Shown here one piece after another: positions 25,927 to 35,693 of a stretch of 64,000 nt of DNA. The stretch is from UBA4810 sp002479215. Its GTDB lineage: Bacteria > Desulfobacterota > Syntrophia > Syntrophales > Smithellaceae. The stretch spans positions 1-64,000 of the forward strand of contig JBEKVB010000006.1 in NCBI GenBank assembly GCA_049514435.1, written 5' to 3'. Made by a program: the position numbers and the translations under genes. Within the stretch, counting starts at the first letter, position 1. Each line of letters begins with the position of its first letter. The notes beneath the pieces were generated by a model. It had not been told where the DNA came from and did not search any database. It worked only from the letters and a program-made list of their open reading frames with translations.

Positions 25927-27272
25927 AGAAAATAAAACAACACAAGGTACATATCATCAGTCTTGGTTGCCCGAAAAATCTCATTGATTCAGAAGTAATG
26001 GGCGGCCTCTTAAATCAGTCCGGATTGCAAATGGTTGATCGCAACGATTCAGCGGATATTGTTATTGTCAATACCTGCGCCTTTATCAATCCGGCCAAGG
26101 AAGAATCCCTCGAAGAAATTTTAACTCTGGCTGAAACGAAGAAAAAAGGCGACCGCCAATTTAAGCTTGTTGTCGCCGGATGCCTTGCTCAACGTCACGG
26201 CAAGGAACTTTCCGCGCAAATTCCCGAAGTGGATTTATTTATCGGCACAGGTGAAGTGGGCAACATTGTGCGACACATAAACAAATTAGATGAAATAAAA
26301 TTTCGGCGCGCCACTGTAATTACCAAACCCAATTTTTTAATGACATCTCAACACCCACGGATATTATCATCAACAATGACCAGCGCATATTTAAAAATAT
26401 CCGACGGTTGTTCCAATTGTTGTTCTTACTGCGTGATTCCATCGATTCGCGGCAAAGCCCGCAGCCGCACACCGAAAGATATTTTACGGGAAGCCGAAAA
26501 TCTGGCAGCAAGAGAAATAAAAGAAATTATAATCACCGGACAGGATACAACAGCTTATGGCAGGGATTTAAAAAACCGCCCGCGATTATCCGACCTGTTA
26601 AACGACATGGTGCGAATCAAGGGCATCAAATGGATTAGGCTTCTTTATACTCATCCGGCACATATCACGACAGACTTGCTCAAAACTATAGCGGCAAGCA
26701 AAATAATCTGCCACTACATTGACTTTCCGATTCAGCAAATTGACGATACAATTCTTTCGGCTATGAACCGTAAAGTTACCGGCGCGAAAATTCGAGAAGT
26801 TATCGCGCAATCTCGGTTAATCATTCCCGATGTCGCGCTGAGAACATCGCTCATTGTTGGCTTTCCGGGCGAAACACCAAAAAGATTTGAAAAATTGCTC
26901 GACTTTGTACGCGATACAAAGTTTGACCATCTTGGTGTCTTTATTTATTCGCAGGAAGAAGGAACAGCGGCAGCAAAGTTAAAAGCGCAAATATCAGAGA
27001 AGGAAAAAGAGCGCCGGCGGGAATCTATTATGAATGAACAAGCGACAATTTCCAATGCCATCAATAAGAGTTTGATTGGCTCGACACAGGAAGTCCTTAT
27101 CGAAGAAAAAAGCGACAGACCGGACTATAATTTTATCGGCCGATGCCGCAGACAAGCCCCGGAAATCGACGGCATCACTTACGTTAAGGGCACGCGATTA
27201 AAAATCGGCTCAATCGTAAAATGTAAAATCACCGCTTGCGATGATTATGATTTGTTTGGAGAAACTATCTAA
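25923..27272 (+). CDS. rimO: Ribosomal protein S12 methylthiotransferase
   Basis: A 449-residue radical SAM methylthiotransferase. The N-terminal domain opens with IISLGCPKNLIDSEVM and has the other two cluster cysteines in VNTCAFINPAKEES and VAGCLAQR. The radical SAM cluster motif is CSNCCSYC (CxxxCxxC). A TRAM domain closes the protein. It adds a methylthio group to an Asp of S12. The likely start is TTG 25923, overlapping the ftsK stop as TTGA, which implies coupling. Confidence 0.94.
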   Translation: MKKIKQHKVHIISLGCPKNLIDSEVMGGLLNQSGLQMVDRNDSADIVIVNTCAFINPAKEESLEEILTLAETKKKGDRQFKLVVAGCLAQRHGKELSAQIPEVDLFIGTGEVGNIVRHINKLDEIKFRRATVITKPNFLMTSQHPRILSSTMTSAYLKISDGCSNCCSYCVIPSIRGKARSRTPKDILREAENLAAREIKEIIITGQDTTAYGRDLKNRPRLSDLLNDMVRIKGIKWIRLLYTHPAHITTDLLKTIAASKIICHYIDFPIQQIDDTILSAMNRKVTGAKIREVIAQSRLIIPDVALRTSLIVGFPGETPKRFEKLLDFVRDTKFDHLGVFIYSQEEGTAAAKLKAQISEKEKERRRESIMNEQATISNAINKSLIGSTQEVLIEEKSDRPDYNFIGRCRRQAPEIDGITYVKGTRLKIGSIVKCKITACDDYDLFGETI

Positions 27273-27349
27273 TCAAAATCCAGTTTGACAATTGACAGAA
27301 TATTAAAATATATTTGTATTATCTTTTTATCCACTAAAAGGTTATTCTA

Positions 27350-28324
27350 ATGAAAATTCAAGATGTTTTTTCCGCGTATAAAAAAGACCTGCAAGAGGCA
27401 GAAAAATACCTCAACAGACATATAACTTCCGATGTGAAATTAATTCCCGAAGTCTCGCACCACTTGATCGGCAGTGGCGGAAAAAGATTCCGGCCTCTTC
27501 TGCTTTTAATATGCGCCGGGCTTTGCGGATATAAGGGCGGCAATCGCTTCCCCATGGCCGCGGTCATGGAATTTATCCACACGGCTACATTGCTCCACGA
27601 TGACGTTATTGATCAGGCTATTATCCGCCGCGGCAAAACTTCCGCCAATAACATCTGGGGAAACGCCGCCAGCGTTCTCGTCGGCGATTTTCTTTATTCC
27701 AAATCTTTCACATTAATGACTGAAATCGAAAATATCACTATTTTAAAAATGATGTCCGAAGTCACAAACGTTATGTCCGAGGGCGAGGTCTTTCAACTCA
27801 TGAAATGCGGCGATGTCAAAATGACCGAAGAAGAATACTTAACCATTATCGAAAAGAAAACAGCGGTTCTGATTTCCGCGGCCTGTGCCTGCGGAGCGAT
27901 TCTCGGTTCGGCACCAGAAGAACAAACTAGCGCGCTAACACAGTTCGGCAGGAATATAGGCATGGCTTTTCAAATTACCGATGACACTTTGGATTACATG
28001 GCCAAAGAAAAAGAATTCGGCAAATCCATCGGCAAGGATTTGGAAGAAGGCAAAATTACTCTGCCTCTTATTTACGCTTTAAAAAAATGCACAGCAAAAG
28101 AAAGAAAAATAATCAAAGAATTGATTGGCAGAAAGAAAGTTTCACAAAAAGCAGCGCGCCAAATTTTAGGCTTTATTCAAAAATACAATGGAATTGACTA
28201 TTCTTTAAAGTGCGCGGAAAACTTCATCAGTGACGCCAAAGCCCGGCTGAATCTGTTCTCCGAATGCGTGGAAATAAATCAACTCCATGCGGTCGCGGAA
28301 TATATTCTCGATCGCCGGCTCTAA
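27350..28324 (+). CDS. Polyprenyl diphosphate synthase (octaprenyl type)
   Basis: A 324-residue trans-prenyltransferase with the first Asp-rich motif LLHDDVIDQA, the RRGKTSANNIWG block, the second Asp-rich motif ITDDTLDY and GKSIGKDLEEGKITLPLIYAL. The length and the GGKRFRPLLLL opening fit long-chain synthases (IspB-like) that make the quinone side chain, presumably menaquinone. An AAGG precedes the ATG. It ends a plus-strand run with ftsK and rimO. Confidence 0.92.
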   Translation: MKIQDVFSAYKKDLQEAEKYLNRHITSDVKLIPEVSHHLIGSGGKRFRPLLLLICAGLCGYKGGNRFPMAAVMEFIHTATLLHDDVIDQAIIRRGKTSANNIWGNAASVLVGDFLYSKSFTLMTEIENITILKMMSEVTNVMSEGEVFQLMKCGDVKMTEEEYLTIIEKKTAVLISAACACGAILGSAPEEQTSALTQFGRNIGMAFQITDDTLDYMAKEKEFGKSIGKDLEEGKITLPLIYALKKCTAKERKIIKELIGRKKVSQKAARQILGFIQKYNGIDYSLKCAENFISDAKARLNLFSECVEINQLHAVAEYILDRRL

Positions 28325-28449
28325 TCCTTTTGTCATGTTGATTTCGATTGAGAAATAAATTAAGAATACCATTTGAACTGTAGTATCCCCAATTACTAAT
28401 GAGCCAAGCAAAGACTTGACCCGTCCACTATTTGTATTTGTATCTGCGA

Positions 28450-29310
28450 TTATCTTAATGTCGCACTTGACTGACTGACAATTACATTTGTAAAGCCATG
28501 CATTGTGAGAAAATTTTTAACAACAGAGATCGGGGTTTTGTTCTTGGGGCCAATTTTGACTTCGATGATGGGCTCTATCTCCAATTTAGCCAAATTAATT
28601 ATTTTATATGGAACAATGCGATCATTCAATGACCTGTATAAGCAAGATTCTTTTTCCCGCAATAAATGTGAGATCAGCCGCCATTCCTTTTCCTCTCGAA
28701 ACGCATCCGTTTTTATAGCGTACAATTTCGGAATTAGCTTCATCGTAGTCGTAAAGAAGTTCATGCGAGACTTCTTAAACTCCTCAAATTCTTTCTCTAT
28801 GTCCCCGTCAGACCGTTGGTCGAGAAGTCCACGTGGGCGAGGGAGCTTAAGGCGACCGCTATCAATGATCTGTTTGATGTTTTCGTATGTTGGCCTAATA
28901 AGCCCTTCTTGCTCCGTTACTTCATACTCGACTTTTTGTAGAAATAATACTAGATCTTTTTTCTCTGTTAATCTTTCCGACAACGACAAAAAATATTCCT
29001 TTGAAAACCCTATCGAAAAACCTGTGGCATTAGCGGCATAACCTCTCCATTGGCTCAAAAGGTCGCCCTCTAAAGATAGACAAAAACCCAACCCATCAAG
29101 TAGTATTTCGAGAAAGCCAACTGTACTCCGTATTTCGTTAATTGATTGTTCAGTAAGACCATCACGATTCGCCAATCGATCAATGATTTTGGAAACCAAT
29201 CTTCCCTCCATTGTATCGGTGGACAAACTCAGGGATGACAGCCAAATTGATTGACTTGATACTATCGCGACGAAATTACTTGTGGAGCAGTAATGGTATA
29301 GAACAGTCAC
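28450..29310 (-). CDS. DUF2971 family protein
   Basis: A 286-residue protein opening LYHYCSTSNFVAIVSSQSIWLSS, with FCLSLEGDLLSQWRGYAANATGFSIGF and later KTDAFREEKEWRLISH, the recognisable DUF2971 blocks. The family has no established activity and is common in accessory DNA. Here it stands alone, convergent with the polyprenyl synthase and just downstream of the NnrD/NnrE gene, whose C-terminus carries an unusual tail; insertion of a cassette is possible. No defence genes are nearby. Confidence 0.75.
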   Translation of the reverse strand: MTVLYHYCSTSNFVAIVSSQSIWLSSLSLSTDTMEGRLVSKIIDRLANRDGLTEQSINEIRSTVGFLEILLDGLGFCLSLEGDLLSQWRGYAANATGFSIGFSKEYFLSLSERLTEKKDLVLFLQKVEYEVTEQEGLIRPTYENIKQIIDSGRLKLPRPRGLLDQRSDGDIEKEFEEFKKSRMNFFTTTMKLIPKLYAIKTDAFREEKEWRLISHLLREKESCLYRSLNDRIVPYKIINLAKLEIEPIIEVKIGPKNKTPISVVKNFLTMHGFTNVIVSQSSATLR

Positions 29311-29376
29311 TGCAAATCACCTATCCATTATTAGATTTATTTCAAGATTCGCACATAAAAACTGCATTTTGTTTCT

Positions 29377-31044
29377 CTACGAAATTACCAACGGTTCATA
29401 GTAGTTTGCACTAATACTCCCCGTGCGGTCGTTCTTCAGCGCCTGCGGCAGAAATTCCATAATATCCTTTGCGGTGATGCCGTCTTCGCCTTTTTTCGCC
29501 GTGGCGAGATCTCCGGCATAGCCGTGCAAAAATACTCCCTTCCGTGTTGCTTCTTCCGGCTTTAATCCCAACCCATACATCGCCGCAATGCAGCCGGTAA
29601 GAACATCACCGGAACCCGCTGTAGCCATACCTGAGTTGCCGCTCAAATTAATATAGACACTACCTTTTTGCGTGCCAATTAATGAATGTGCGCCTTTCAA
29701 AACAATTGTGCTGTTTAGTTTTTTTGCTGTTTCCTGCAAAACAGCTATTTTATTTTGGCTGATTTGGGCCGCTGGCTTTCCTGTCAGCCGCGCCATTTCA
29801 CCCAGGTGCGGCGTCAAAATTGTTGACGCTTTCCGGCTGCACAATATTTCCGGATTTTCCGCAATTGCCGTAAGGCCATCACCGTCAATGAGGAGCGGAA
29901 CTTTGATTGCGCTCACCAACTCTTGGACCAGCCTCACTGTTTCTTTCTGCAAGGAAAGGCCGGGGCCAATGACTACCATATCCACTTTTGCCGCTGCTTC
30001 CAGCAATTTATTTTTGCACTTCATGGCAATGCTTCCTGCTGCTGTTTCTTCCTGCGGCAGATAGACAATCTCTCTGCCTTTTACCGCCAGCTTGCCGATC
30101 ATTGACTTAGGCGCGGCAAGCCTGGCATACCCGCCGCCTGCCTTCAAAAATGACATGGCCGCAAAATAAGGCGCGCCGTAATAACCCACGGCACCGGCAA
30201 TGAAAAGGACGTCACCCACTGAACCTTTGTAGGCTTCTGCCTGCCGCTTGGGTAATGCCACATAATCATTGGTGGCAATTTGGAGATCGTTATTTTCTGT
30301 TAGGGACGGTGGAAAGGAAATGTGGCTGACAAACAATTCCCCGCCAAGCTCATAACCCGGATAAAGCATGTTACCGATTTTGGGGAGACCAAAAGTTACG
30401 GTATAATCGGCCCTAACCGCTGCGCCCATAACTTCGCCGGTATTGCCATTAACGCCGGAGGGAATATCCAAAGATAAAACTTTCTTTTTGCTTTTATTGT
30501 GAAACTCCAATTCCGAAAGCGTAGCGGAGGGCATAATACCCCTCTGCTTGCTGCGAAATGTTTCCAAAGCTTGCCTTGGGGATTCATGCCCGTGATTGAT
30601 CAGCGCAATTACATCTGAGGCTAATCCCGCTACATCGCGGTCAAGCCCTGTGCCGAAAATCGCGTCAATAATCATACCGCAGTGGGCTACATCCTTTTTT
30701 GCCGCAGTTGCGTTTTCCAGTTTCGAGACTTCTATGGACAGTTGATCAATTATTGCCATATTAGTTTGCGCTGCACCGCGAAATTTATTTTTATCGCCTA
30801 GCAAAAATACCTTCACTTTCCCGCCGCCGGAATGAATAAGACGTGCCACTACCAGGCCGTCACCGCCGTTATTACCGGAACCGCAGAAGATGACAAACTT
30901 CCTGCCTTTAATGCCGATTTTATTTTGCAGAACATTGATAGCGGCAAGACCAGCATTCTCCATGAGTATTTCTTCGGCAATGCCCAGTTTTTCAAGGCAA
31001 TGGCGATCCATTAAACGCATTTCATCGACACTGGCTATCTTCAT
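29377..31044 (-). CDS. nnr: Bifunctional NAD(P)H-hydrate epimerase / ADP-dependent dehydratase
   Basis: A 555-residue repair enzyme. The N-terminal epimerase (NnrE, to about residue 230) has MENAG, GSGNNGGDGLVVAR, IDAIFGTGL and DIPSGVNGNTG. The C-terminal ribokinase-like dehydratase (NnrD) has AGAVGYYGAPYFAA, GPGLS, the TPHLGEMARL motif, VLKGAHSLI and the catalytic NSGMATAGSGDVLTG. It restores damaged NADH/NADPH hydrates. Two oddities: about 36 extra residues (152-187) between the epimerase strands LINHG and KKVLSLDIPSG, encoded by palindromic DNA, and a non-typical C-terminal tail after LPQALKND. AAGGGGAG is the Shine-Dalgarno. Confidence 0.93.
   Translation of the reverse strand: MKIASVDEMRLMDRHCLEKLGIAEEILMENAGLAAINVLQNKIGIKGRKFVIFCGSGNNGGDGLVVARLIHSGGGKVKVFLLGDKNKFRGAAQTNMAIIDQLSIEVSKLENATAAKKDVAHCGMIIDAIFGTGLDRDVAGLASDVIALINHGHESPRQALETFRSKQRGIMPSATLSELEFHNKSKKKVLSLDIPSGVNGNTGEVMGAAVRADYTVTFGLPKIGNMLYPGYELGGELFVSHISFPPSLTENNDLQIATNDYVALPKRQAEAYKGSVGDVLFIAGAVGYYGAPYFAAMSFLKAGGGYARLAAPKSMIGKLAVKGREIVYLPQEETAAGSIAMKCKNKLLEAAAKVDMVVIGPGLSLQKETVRLVQELVSAIKVPLLIDGDGLTAIAENPEILCSRKASTILTPHLGEMARLTGKPAAQISQNKIAVLQETAKKLNSTIVLKGAHSLIGTQKGSVYINLSGNSGMATAGSGDVLTGCIAAMYGLGLKPEEATRKGVFLHGYAGDLATAKKGEDGITAKDIMEFLPQALKNDRTGSISANYYEPLVIS
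30529..30591. repeat. Intragenic palindromic insert within the NnrE part
   Basis: GGGCATAATACCCC (30529-30542) and GGGGATTCATGCCC (30578-30591) are inverted copies of each other in 11 of 14 positions, separated by 35 bases. They lie exactly in the extra protein segment of the epimerase domain, and the frame stays open. This looks like a small palindromic element that inserted in frame, by analogy with Rickettsia palindromic elements; the analogy is mine. Confidence 0.5.
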
Positions 31045-31153
31045 AAACGTCTCCCCTTAAAGATTCGACGATATTTACAATTACTGTCTTTAATGTATAA
31101 TGATTCTACCTTTACAAAATTATTTTGCCAATAACAATTTTCATGGAGAATTT

Positions 31154-31999
31154 ATGAAAGTATCAAGTGAAACCATCAAAAAACGTATATCCTGCAGGAC
31201 ATATTCGGATAGACCTGTTGAAGATAAGGTACTGAAAGCTTTAACTGCCTCAATAAATGCGGTTCATATCGGTCCATTTGGCAATAGCCCAGTTTTCAAA
31301 CTGATAACTCCGGTTTCAGCCACAAATCAGGAATTGAAAAAACCGGGCACTTACGGCATTATTAAAAATGCCCGGATGTTTCTTGTAGGAACAATAAAAA
31401 ATGCCCGGATGGCAATGGAAGATTACGGCTACTGTAAGGAAATATTAATCCTGCAAGCTACTGCTCTGGGATTGGGAACGTGTTGGCTGGGCGGAACTTT
31501 TAAAGCCAGCGAATTTGCCCAAGCGGTTGATTTGCAGGAAGATCAAATACTGCCCACCGTAAGTCCAATAGGATATCCCGCCGAAGAGAGATCGCTCACG
31601 GAAAAAATTATGCGTCGCGTTGCCGGCTCTGACCATCGAAAACCCTGGTCGGATATTTTCTTTGCCGATGATTTTGCTACACCTTTGACTCGAGGGCAGG
31701 CCGGAAAATATTCCGAAGCACTGGAAAATCTACGCCTGGCGCCTTCCGCCTCCAACAAGCAACCCTGGCGCCTTTTACTGGATACGGCGAAAAATACATT
31801 TCATTTTTATCTCTCCCGCGCTACCGGCTATAAATTTTTGGGGCTCGTTTTCCTTCAGGATATTGACATGGGTATTGCAATAAGCCACTTTGAAATAACT
31901 GCGCGGGAACAAGGCTTAATTGGGAAATGGCAAGTTAATACGAACGCTCCAAAAGAAAAGTCTCTTGATTATATAGTTAGCTGGCAGAGCGAAATTTAA
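31154..31999 (+). CDS. Nitroreductase-family protein (TM1586-like)
   Basis: A 281-residue protein started at ATG 31154, which has a GGAGAATTT Shine-Dalgarno and opens VSSETIKKRISCRTYSDRPVED, the usual nitroreductase flavin-binding start. It consists of two half-domains: the second begins at LENLRLAPSASNKQPWRLLLD, the typical FMN-contact loop. FMN-dependent oxidoreduction is likely; the substrate is unknown. Its stop is eight bases from the convergent ADH stop. Confidence 0.83.
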   Translation: MKVSSETIKKRISCRTYSDRPVEDKVLKALTASINAVHIGPFGNSPVFKLITPVSATNQELKKPGTYGIIKNARMFLVGTIKNARMAMEDYGYCKEILILQATALGLGTCWLGGTFKASEFAQAVDLQEDQILPTVSPIGYPAEERSLTEKIMRRVAGSDHRKPWSDIFFADDFATPLTRGQAGKYSEALENLRLAPSASNKQPWRLLLDTAKNTFHFYLSRATGYKFLGLVFLQDIDMGIAISHFEITAREQGLIGKWQVNTNAPKEKSLDYIVSWQSEI

Positions 32000-32007
32000 G
32001 AATTAGG

Positions 32008-33036
32008 TCAACCGACCCTGAGCACTTTTGCTCCGCGGATTTGCCCTTGCTTTAATTCGATAAGCGCACGGTTGGCGTGAGCCAGCGGATATTCCTCTAC
32101 TTCCGGAATTATTGGTATTTGCGCGGCCAGGGTTAAAAACTCTTCGATATCTTTACGTGTTACGTTGGCCACGCTTTTTATTTCTTTTTCCTGCCAGAGA
32201 TGCTGAGGATATTCCAACTTTAATAAATAATCCTTATCTGTATCTTCTTTGCGAATCGCATTTATAACCAGCCTTCCGGCAGGCTCCAGATTTTTTAGAG
32301 CTTCCACAACAGGTCCCCAGGCAGGCGTTGTATCGATAACCGCATGAAGTTTTTGAGGCGGCTCCTCGCCCGTGTTTCCTGCCCAAATAGCACCCAATTC
32401 CAGAGCAAAACTGCGCTCTCGCTCATTGCGGGCAAAAACAAATATTTCAGAATGGGGGTAAAGATAGCGGGATAATTTCAAAACCAGATGAGCAGAGGAG
32501 CCAAATCCCGTTAACCCGAGACGCTGGCCGTCAATAAGATTGGTAAGCCACAGTGACCGGTATCCTATGGCCCCGGCGCATAAAAGCGGCGCTGCCTGCG
32601 CATCAGAAAAAATGCCTGGTATGGCAAAAGCATAATCTTCAGCAACAGAAATATACTCAGCATAACCGCCGGCTACATCCCTGCCCGTTGCTTGGAAATC
32701 TTTGCAGAGATTTTCGTTTCCGGAAAGACATGCGGGACAATGGCCGCAAGAAGAATTAATCCAGCCGATGCCTACCCTCGCGTCTAGCTCGAATTTTTTT
32801 GCGTTCCTTCCGCGATCAGCAACAAAACCGACAATTTGATGGCCTAAAATAATAGGAAAATTAACCGGCGGAGTTCTTCCTTCAATTTCATCCAATTCCG
32901 TGTGACAAACGCCGCAAGCAGATACTTTAACCAGAATTTCTTTAGCCCTAATAGCCGGTTTAGCCAATTCCACCAGTTTCAGCGGCCGTTTATTTTTTTT
33001 TAAGCTGGTTATTTTTTCTAAAATTACCGCCTTCAT
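32008..33036 (-). CDS. Zinc-dependent alcohol dehydrogenase (MDR superfamily)
   Basis: A 342-residue MDR dehydrogenase. Catalytic zinc ligands lie in ACGVCHTELDEIEG and LGHQIVG; the structural zinc cysteines are in SCGHCPACLSGNENLC. The nucleotide fold has LGLTGFGSSAHL in place of the usual GxGxxG (GFGSSA). The family acts on alcohols and aldehydes; substrate not predictable. It follows the aldolase gene by 23 bases and probably belongs to the fbp-fba operon. Confidence 0.9.
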   Translation of the reverse strand: MKAVILEKITSLKKNKRPLKLVELAKPAIRAKEILVKVSACGVCHTELDEIEGRTPPVNFPIILGHQIVGFVADRGRNAKKFELDARVGIGWINSSCGHCPACLSGNENLCKDFQATGRDVAGGYAEYISVAEDYAFAIPGIFSDAQAAPLLCAGAIGYRSLWLTNLIDGQRLGLTGFGSSAHLVLKLSRYLYPHSEIFVFARNERERSFALELGAIWAGNTGEEPPQKLHAVIDTTPAWGPVVEALKNLEPAGRLVINAIRKEDTDKDYLLKLEYPQHLWQEKEIKSVANVTRKDIEEFLTLAAQIPIIPEVEEYPLAHANRALIELKQGQIRGAKVLRVG

Positions 33037-33059
33037 CCATTTTAAACCACGGGAAAAAC

Positions 33060-34454
33060 TTAACCTTTAAAGGCCGCAGGCATCTCTAAATGCACATCTA
33101 CCGGTTGAATATATTTTTTTACAATTTCTTGCTTTTTGGTCACTTTTAGCTTTTCCAACAAGAAAGAAAACTGTTTTTCCAATTCAGCGCCCAGCTTATC
33201 ACGTGTTTTTGCCGGTAGATGCCACATTTCCAATTTGAACTGGCCAAAGCCCTTTTTACGGGTTTTATATATAAATTGCTCTTCGGTATCTTTTTCTTTC
33301 CATTCTTCTTTTAATTTAGTTTTCAAATATTTGTAGATTTTTTCCAGTAGGTCTTTAGGAAAACTGTCGCTATCGTAAATAATGTTTTGGAAGCCGGTAG
33401 CCAAATGAATTTCCGCAGCACCTACGGCCGGGAATTTGTCAAACGCCTCATTAGGAAGAGTGGAAGCGCCATGCTGTACGGCTCCGGCCAGACCAAATTG
33501 GGACCGCGCCAATTCCGATAACTTTTCCAACACAGCAAAATCTATTTTAACTTTCGCTACGCTACCGTCCGCCAGAGGAACGCCGCCGTGTGTTGTACCT
33601 GTCTGAACGCTAATCTTGCTTATACCCGTAAGCGCGGCGCCGCGTTTTTTGAGTTCCTCAAGATAGCCTTCCATAAAAGCCCGCAGTTCTTCCACGGTGC
33701 TGTTTTTCCCGCCGACCTCGCCGATTTCTCCACCCACGGAAATGGTAACTTCTTCCGGCTCCAAATCACGAATCATTGTTGTGAGCTCCGCCGCCAAGCT
33801 GTAATTTGCCTTTTGCTGCTCTTTAACGGTTGCTTTTGTCAAATCAACCAACGTAGAGGTGTCAATATCAATGTTATAAAAACCGGCGTCAATCGCTTCC
33901 CAAATTAAATTTTTTATCGTTTGTGTCTCTTTAGCGGCATCATCAGCAAATTTCTTGGCATTCACCTGAAAATGATCTCCCTGCAAAAAGATAGGCCCGC
34001 GATATCCTGTTTTAATTGCGGCAGCCTGAACGGCGCAGGCATATTCCAAAGGTTTTTGCGAGGTGTAACCGATTTCGGAGCGGGCGATTTCAAAAATAAC
34101 CGGTCCCGCCTGTCCTTTGATGGCCGCACGAAAAACCGCCTGGGCGACATCGTAAGTTATCCCCCGGATATTAATCGCCGGAACAGTGAATCCTTTTAAT
34201 TCTCCGCGTCCCATGGCCTCGTAAAAGGATTGAATGGAAGCAGACATAATTCCCAGAGCAACTGCCGCACGGCGAATAAGCCAGCAGGCGGCTTCCTGTG
34301 TTGCCTGATCCGGACTAAACACGGCTGTATAAATCAAATCATCAATAAGCTCGTTTTTAAGCTTTGCCTCATCCAAAATGTGGATATCACTGCCATCCAC
34401 TTTAATAATCGGCGCGCATTTATCTTTTAATTGGTTTTTATTTTCAAAAATCAT
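33060..34454 (-). CDS. fba: Class II fructose-bisphosphate aldolase, long form
   Basis: A 464-residue class II aldolase when started at ATG 34454 (AAGGAGCACTT just upstream); a 34-residue longer frame has no support. Metal and active-site segments visible: FLQGDHFQVNAKKF, SVGGEIGEVGGK, QTGTTHGGVPLADG and AVQHGASTLPNEAFDKF. It is longer than the common 340-360-residue class II enzymes, with an extra N-terminal helical part and a C-terminal extension. It joins or splits fructose-1,6-bisphosphate. It follows fbp by 28 bases, indicating use in gluconeogenesis. Confidence 0.88.
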   Translation of the reverse strand: MIFENKNQLKDKCAPIIKVDGSDIHILDEAKLKNELIDDLIYTAVFSPDQATQEAACWLIRRAAVALGIMSASIQSFYEAMGRGELKGFTVPAINIRGITYDVAQAVFRAAIKGQAGPVIFEIARSEIGYTSQKPLEYACAVQAAAIKTGYRGPIFLQGDHFQVNAKKFADDAAKETQTIKNLIWEAIDAGFYNIDIDTSTLVDLTKATVKEQQKANYSLAAELTTMIRDLEPEEVTISVGGEIGEVGGKNSTVEELRAFMEGYLEELKKRGAALTGISKISVQTGTTHGGVPLADGSVAKVKIDFAVLEKLSELARSQFGLAGAVQHGASTLPNEAFDKFPAVGAAEIHLATGFQNIIYDSDSFPKDLLEKIYKYLKTKLKEEWKEKDTEEQFIYKTRKKGFGQFKLEMWHLPAKTRDKLGAELEKQFSFLLEKLKVTKKQEIVKKYIQPVDVHLEMPAAFKG

Positions 34455-34482
34455 AAGTGCTCCTTTATACAATATATTTATA

Positions 34483-35418
34483 TTAGGATAAGAATTGCTT
34501 TGCCATTCGCACTTCTGCGGAGCTGCCAATATAAATCGGCGAGCATTGATGGACATTTTCTACTTTCAAAGAGAGAATATCTTCCTTGCCGTCAGTAGCA
34601 AGGCCTCCTGCTTGCTCCATAATAAACGCCATGGGCTGTAACTCAAACAAGAGCCGCAACTTTCCCTGCGGAGATTTTTGCAGGGCAGGATAAGTGAACA
34701 AACCGCCTTTTTTTATTAGAATTTGATTGATGTCGGGAACAAATCCGCCGCTGTAACGCAGCTTGTAACCATCTTTTTCCAGTTGTTCGACAAACTTAAG
34801 ATGCGCCGGTATCCAATCACGGCGCAGCCCACCAGGCGAAAAAATCGAGCCCTTTTCCTTTAACTTAATTTTTTCCTGAGACAGAACATATTCACCTTCA
34901 CGATTGAGAACAAACTCATGCGCACCCTTCCCTGCTGAATAAATCATCGTAATCAGCGGTCCATAAGTAATATAGAGCGCCGCTACCATTGTGTTTTTAC
35001 CGGTATCCAAAATGGATTCCTTGTGGATGCCGATAATTGTGCCAATGGCCAGATTGGTCTCCACAAGCGATGAACCATCAAGCGGATCTGCCGTAACTAC
35101 ATATTTTTCTTTACCCGAGCCAATCTTGGCTATCTCTTCCTGCTCTTCCGAAGCATACTCGCGTACAAATCCCGAATATTGCAACTGGCTCTTCAAAATT
35201 TCATCTGCGGCACGATCCAGCGAAAGCTGGTCGTCACCGGAAATATTTTTGAATCCGGCCAATTTGCGGTTGGCCTCGTGTATTTTCGCTGATATATATT
35301 TACCGACAACGGCAATCTGCCAGATGAGACGCCGCAATTCCTCTTCCACGCCGGCCATCCACATATGCCGTCTTAGATCCATAATATTTTTTGTGTAATC
35401 GTTGATTCCTTCTCCCAT
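34483..35418 (-). CDS. fbp: Fructose-1,6-bisphosphatase class I
   Basis: A 311-residue FBPase with the metal site VTADPLDGSSLVETNLAIGTIIGI (in parts: DPLDGSS), SLDRAADEIL, TLYITYGP-like ALYITYGPLITMIYSAGKG, the SGGFVPDINQIL substrate loop and a C-terminal MAFIMEQAGGLATDGKEDIL. It removes the 1-phosphate of fructose-1,6-bisphosphate, the committing step of gluconeogenesis. A GGGGGGAAG Shine-Dalgarno precedes ATG 35418. First gene of fbp-fba-adh. Confidence 0.95.
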   Translation of the reverse strand: MGEGINDYTKNIMDLRRHMWMAGVEEELRRLIWQIAVVGKYISAKIHEANRKLAGFKNISGDDQLSLDRAADEILKSQLQYSGFVREYASEEQEEIAKIGSGKEKYVVTADPLDGSSLVETNLAIGTIIGIHKESILDTGKNTMVAALYITYGPLITMIYSAGKGAHEFVLNREGEYVLSQEKIKLKEKGSIFSPGGLRRDWIPAHLKFVEQLEKDGYKLRYSGGFVPDINQILIKKGGLFTYPALQKSPQGKLRLLFELQPMAFIMEQAGGLATDGKEDILSLKVENVHQCSPIYIGSSAEVRMAKQFLS

Positions 35419-35460
35419 CTTCCCCCCTAATTTTTAACAACACAAAAGACTTTACGTTCA

Positions 35461-35570
35461 GGAATATTCTCCAAGCAAACGTAATTAGTTTATTAACTAA
35501 TATTCCTTAGCATTTCAAGCAAATATTTATTCAAGAAATTTGTTTTCCCATATTGTTTTGTTTGGGAAAA
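35461..35570. promoter_or_regulatory. Operator-like inverted repeats upstream of fbp
   Basis: The 275-base gap ahead of fbp holds three dyads: GGAATATT/AATATTCC (35461-35468 and 35499-35506), ATTAGTT/AACTAAT around a four-base loop (35484-35501), and TTTTCCCA/TGGGAAAA (35543-35550 and 35563-35570). The first two lie within 90 bases of the fbp ATG, suitable for repressor or activator binding. No regulator can be named. Confidence 0.4.
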
Positions 35571-35693
35571 TTATCATTTAAAGTGAATGTTTACTATATT
35601 TTGTCTATATGCAAAGCAAGAGTCAAAGCGTATGCGCCTATAAACAAAATCTAATACCAAGCGATCAATTCGCTCACCTTTAAGAAATAGTTA

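Noticed and set aside
28450..29310. DUF2971 gene as part of a defence island
   Set aside because: No nuclease, toxin, restriction or CRISPR gene is nearby; it is a lone accessory-type gene.
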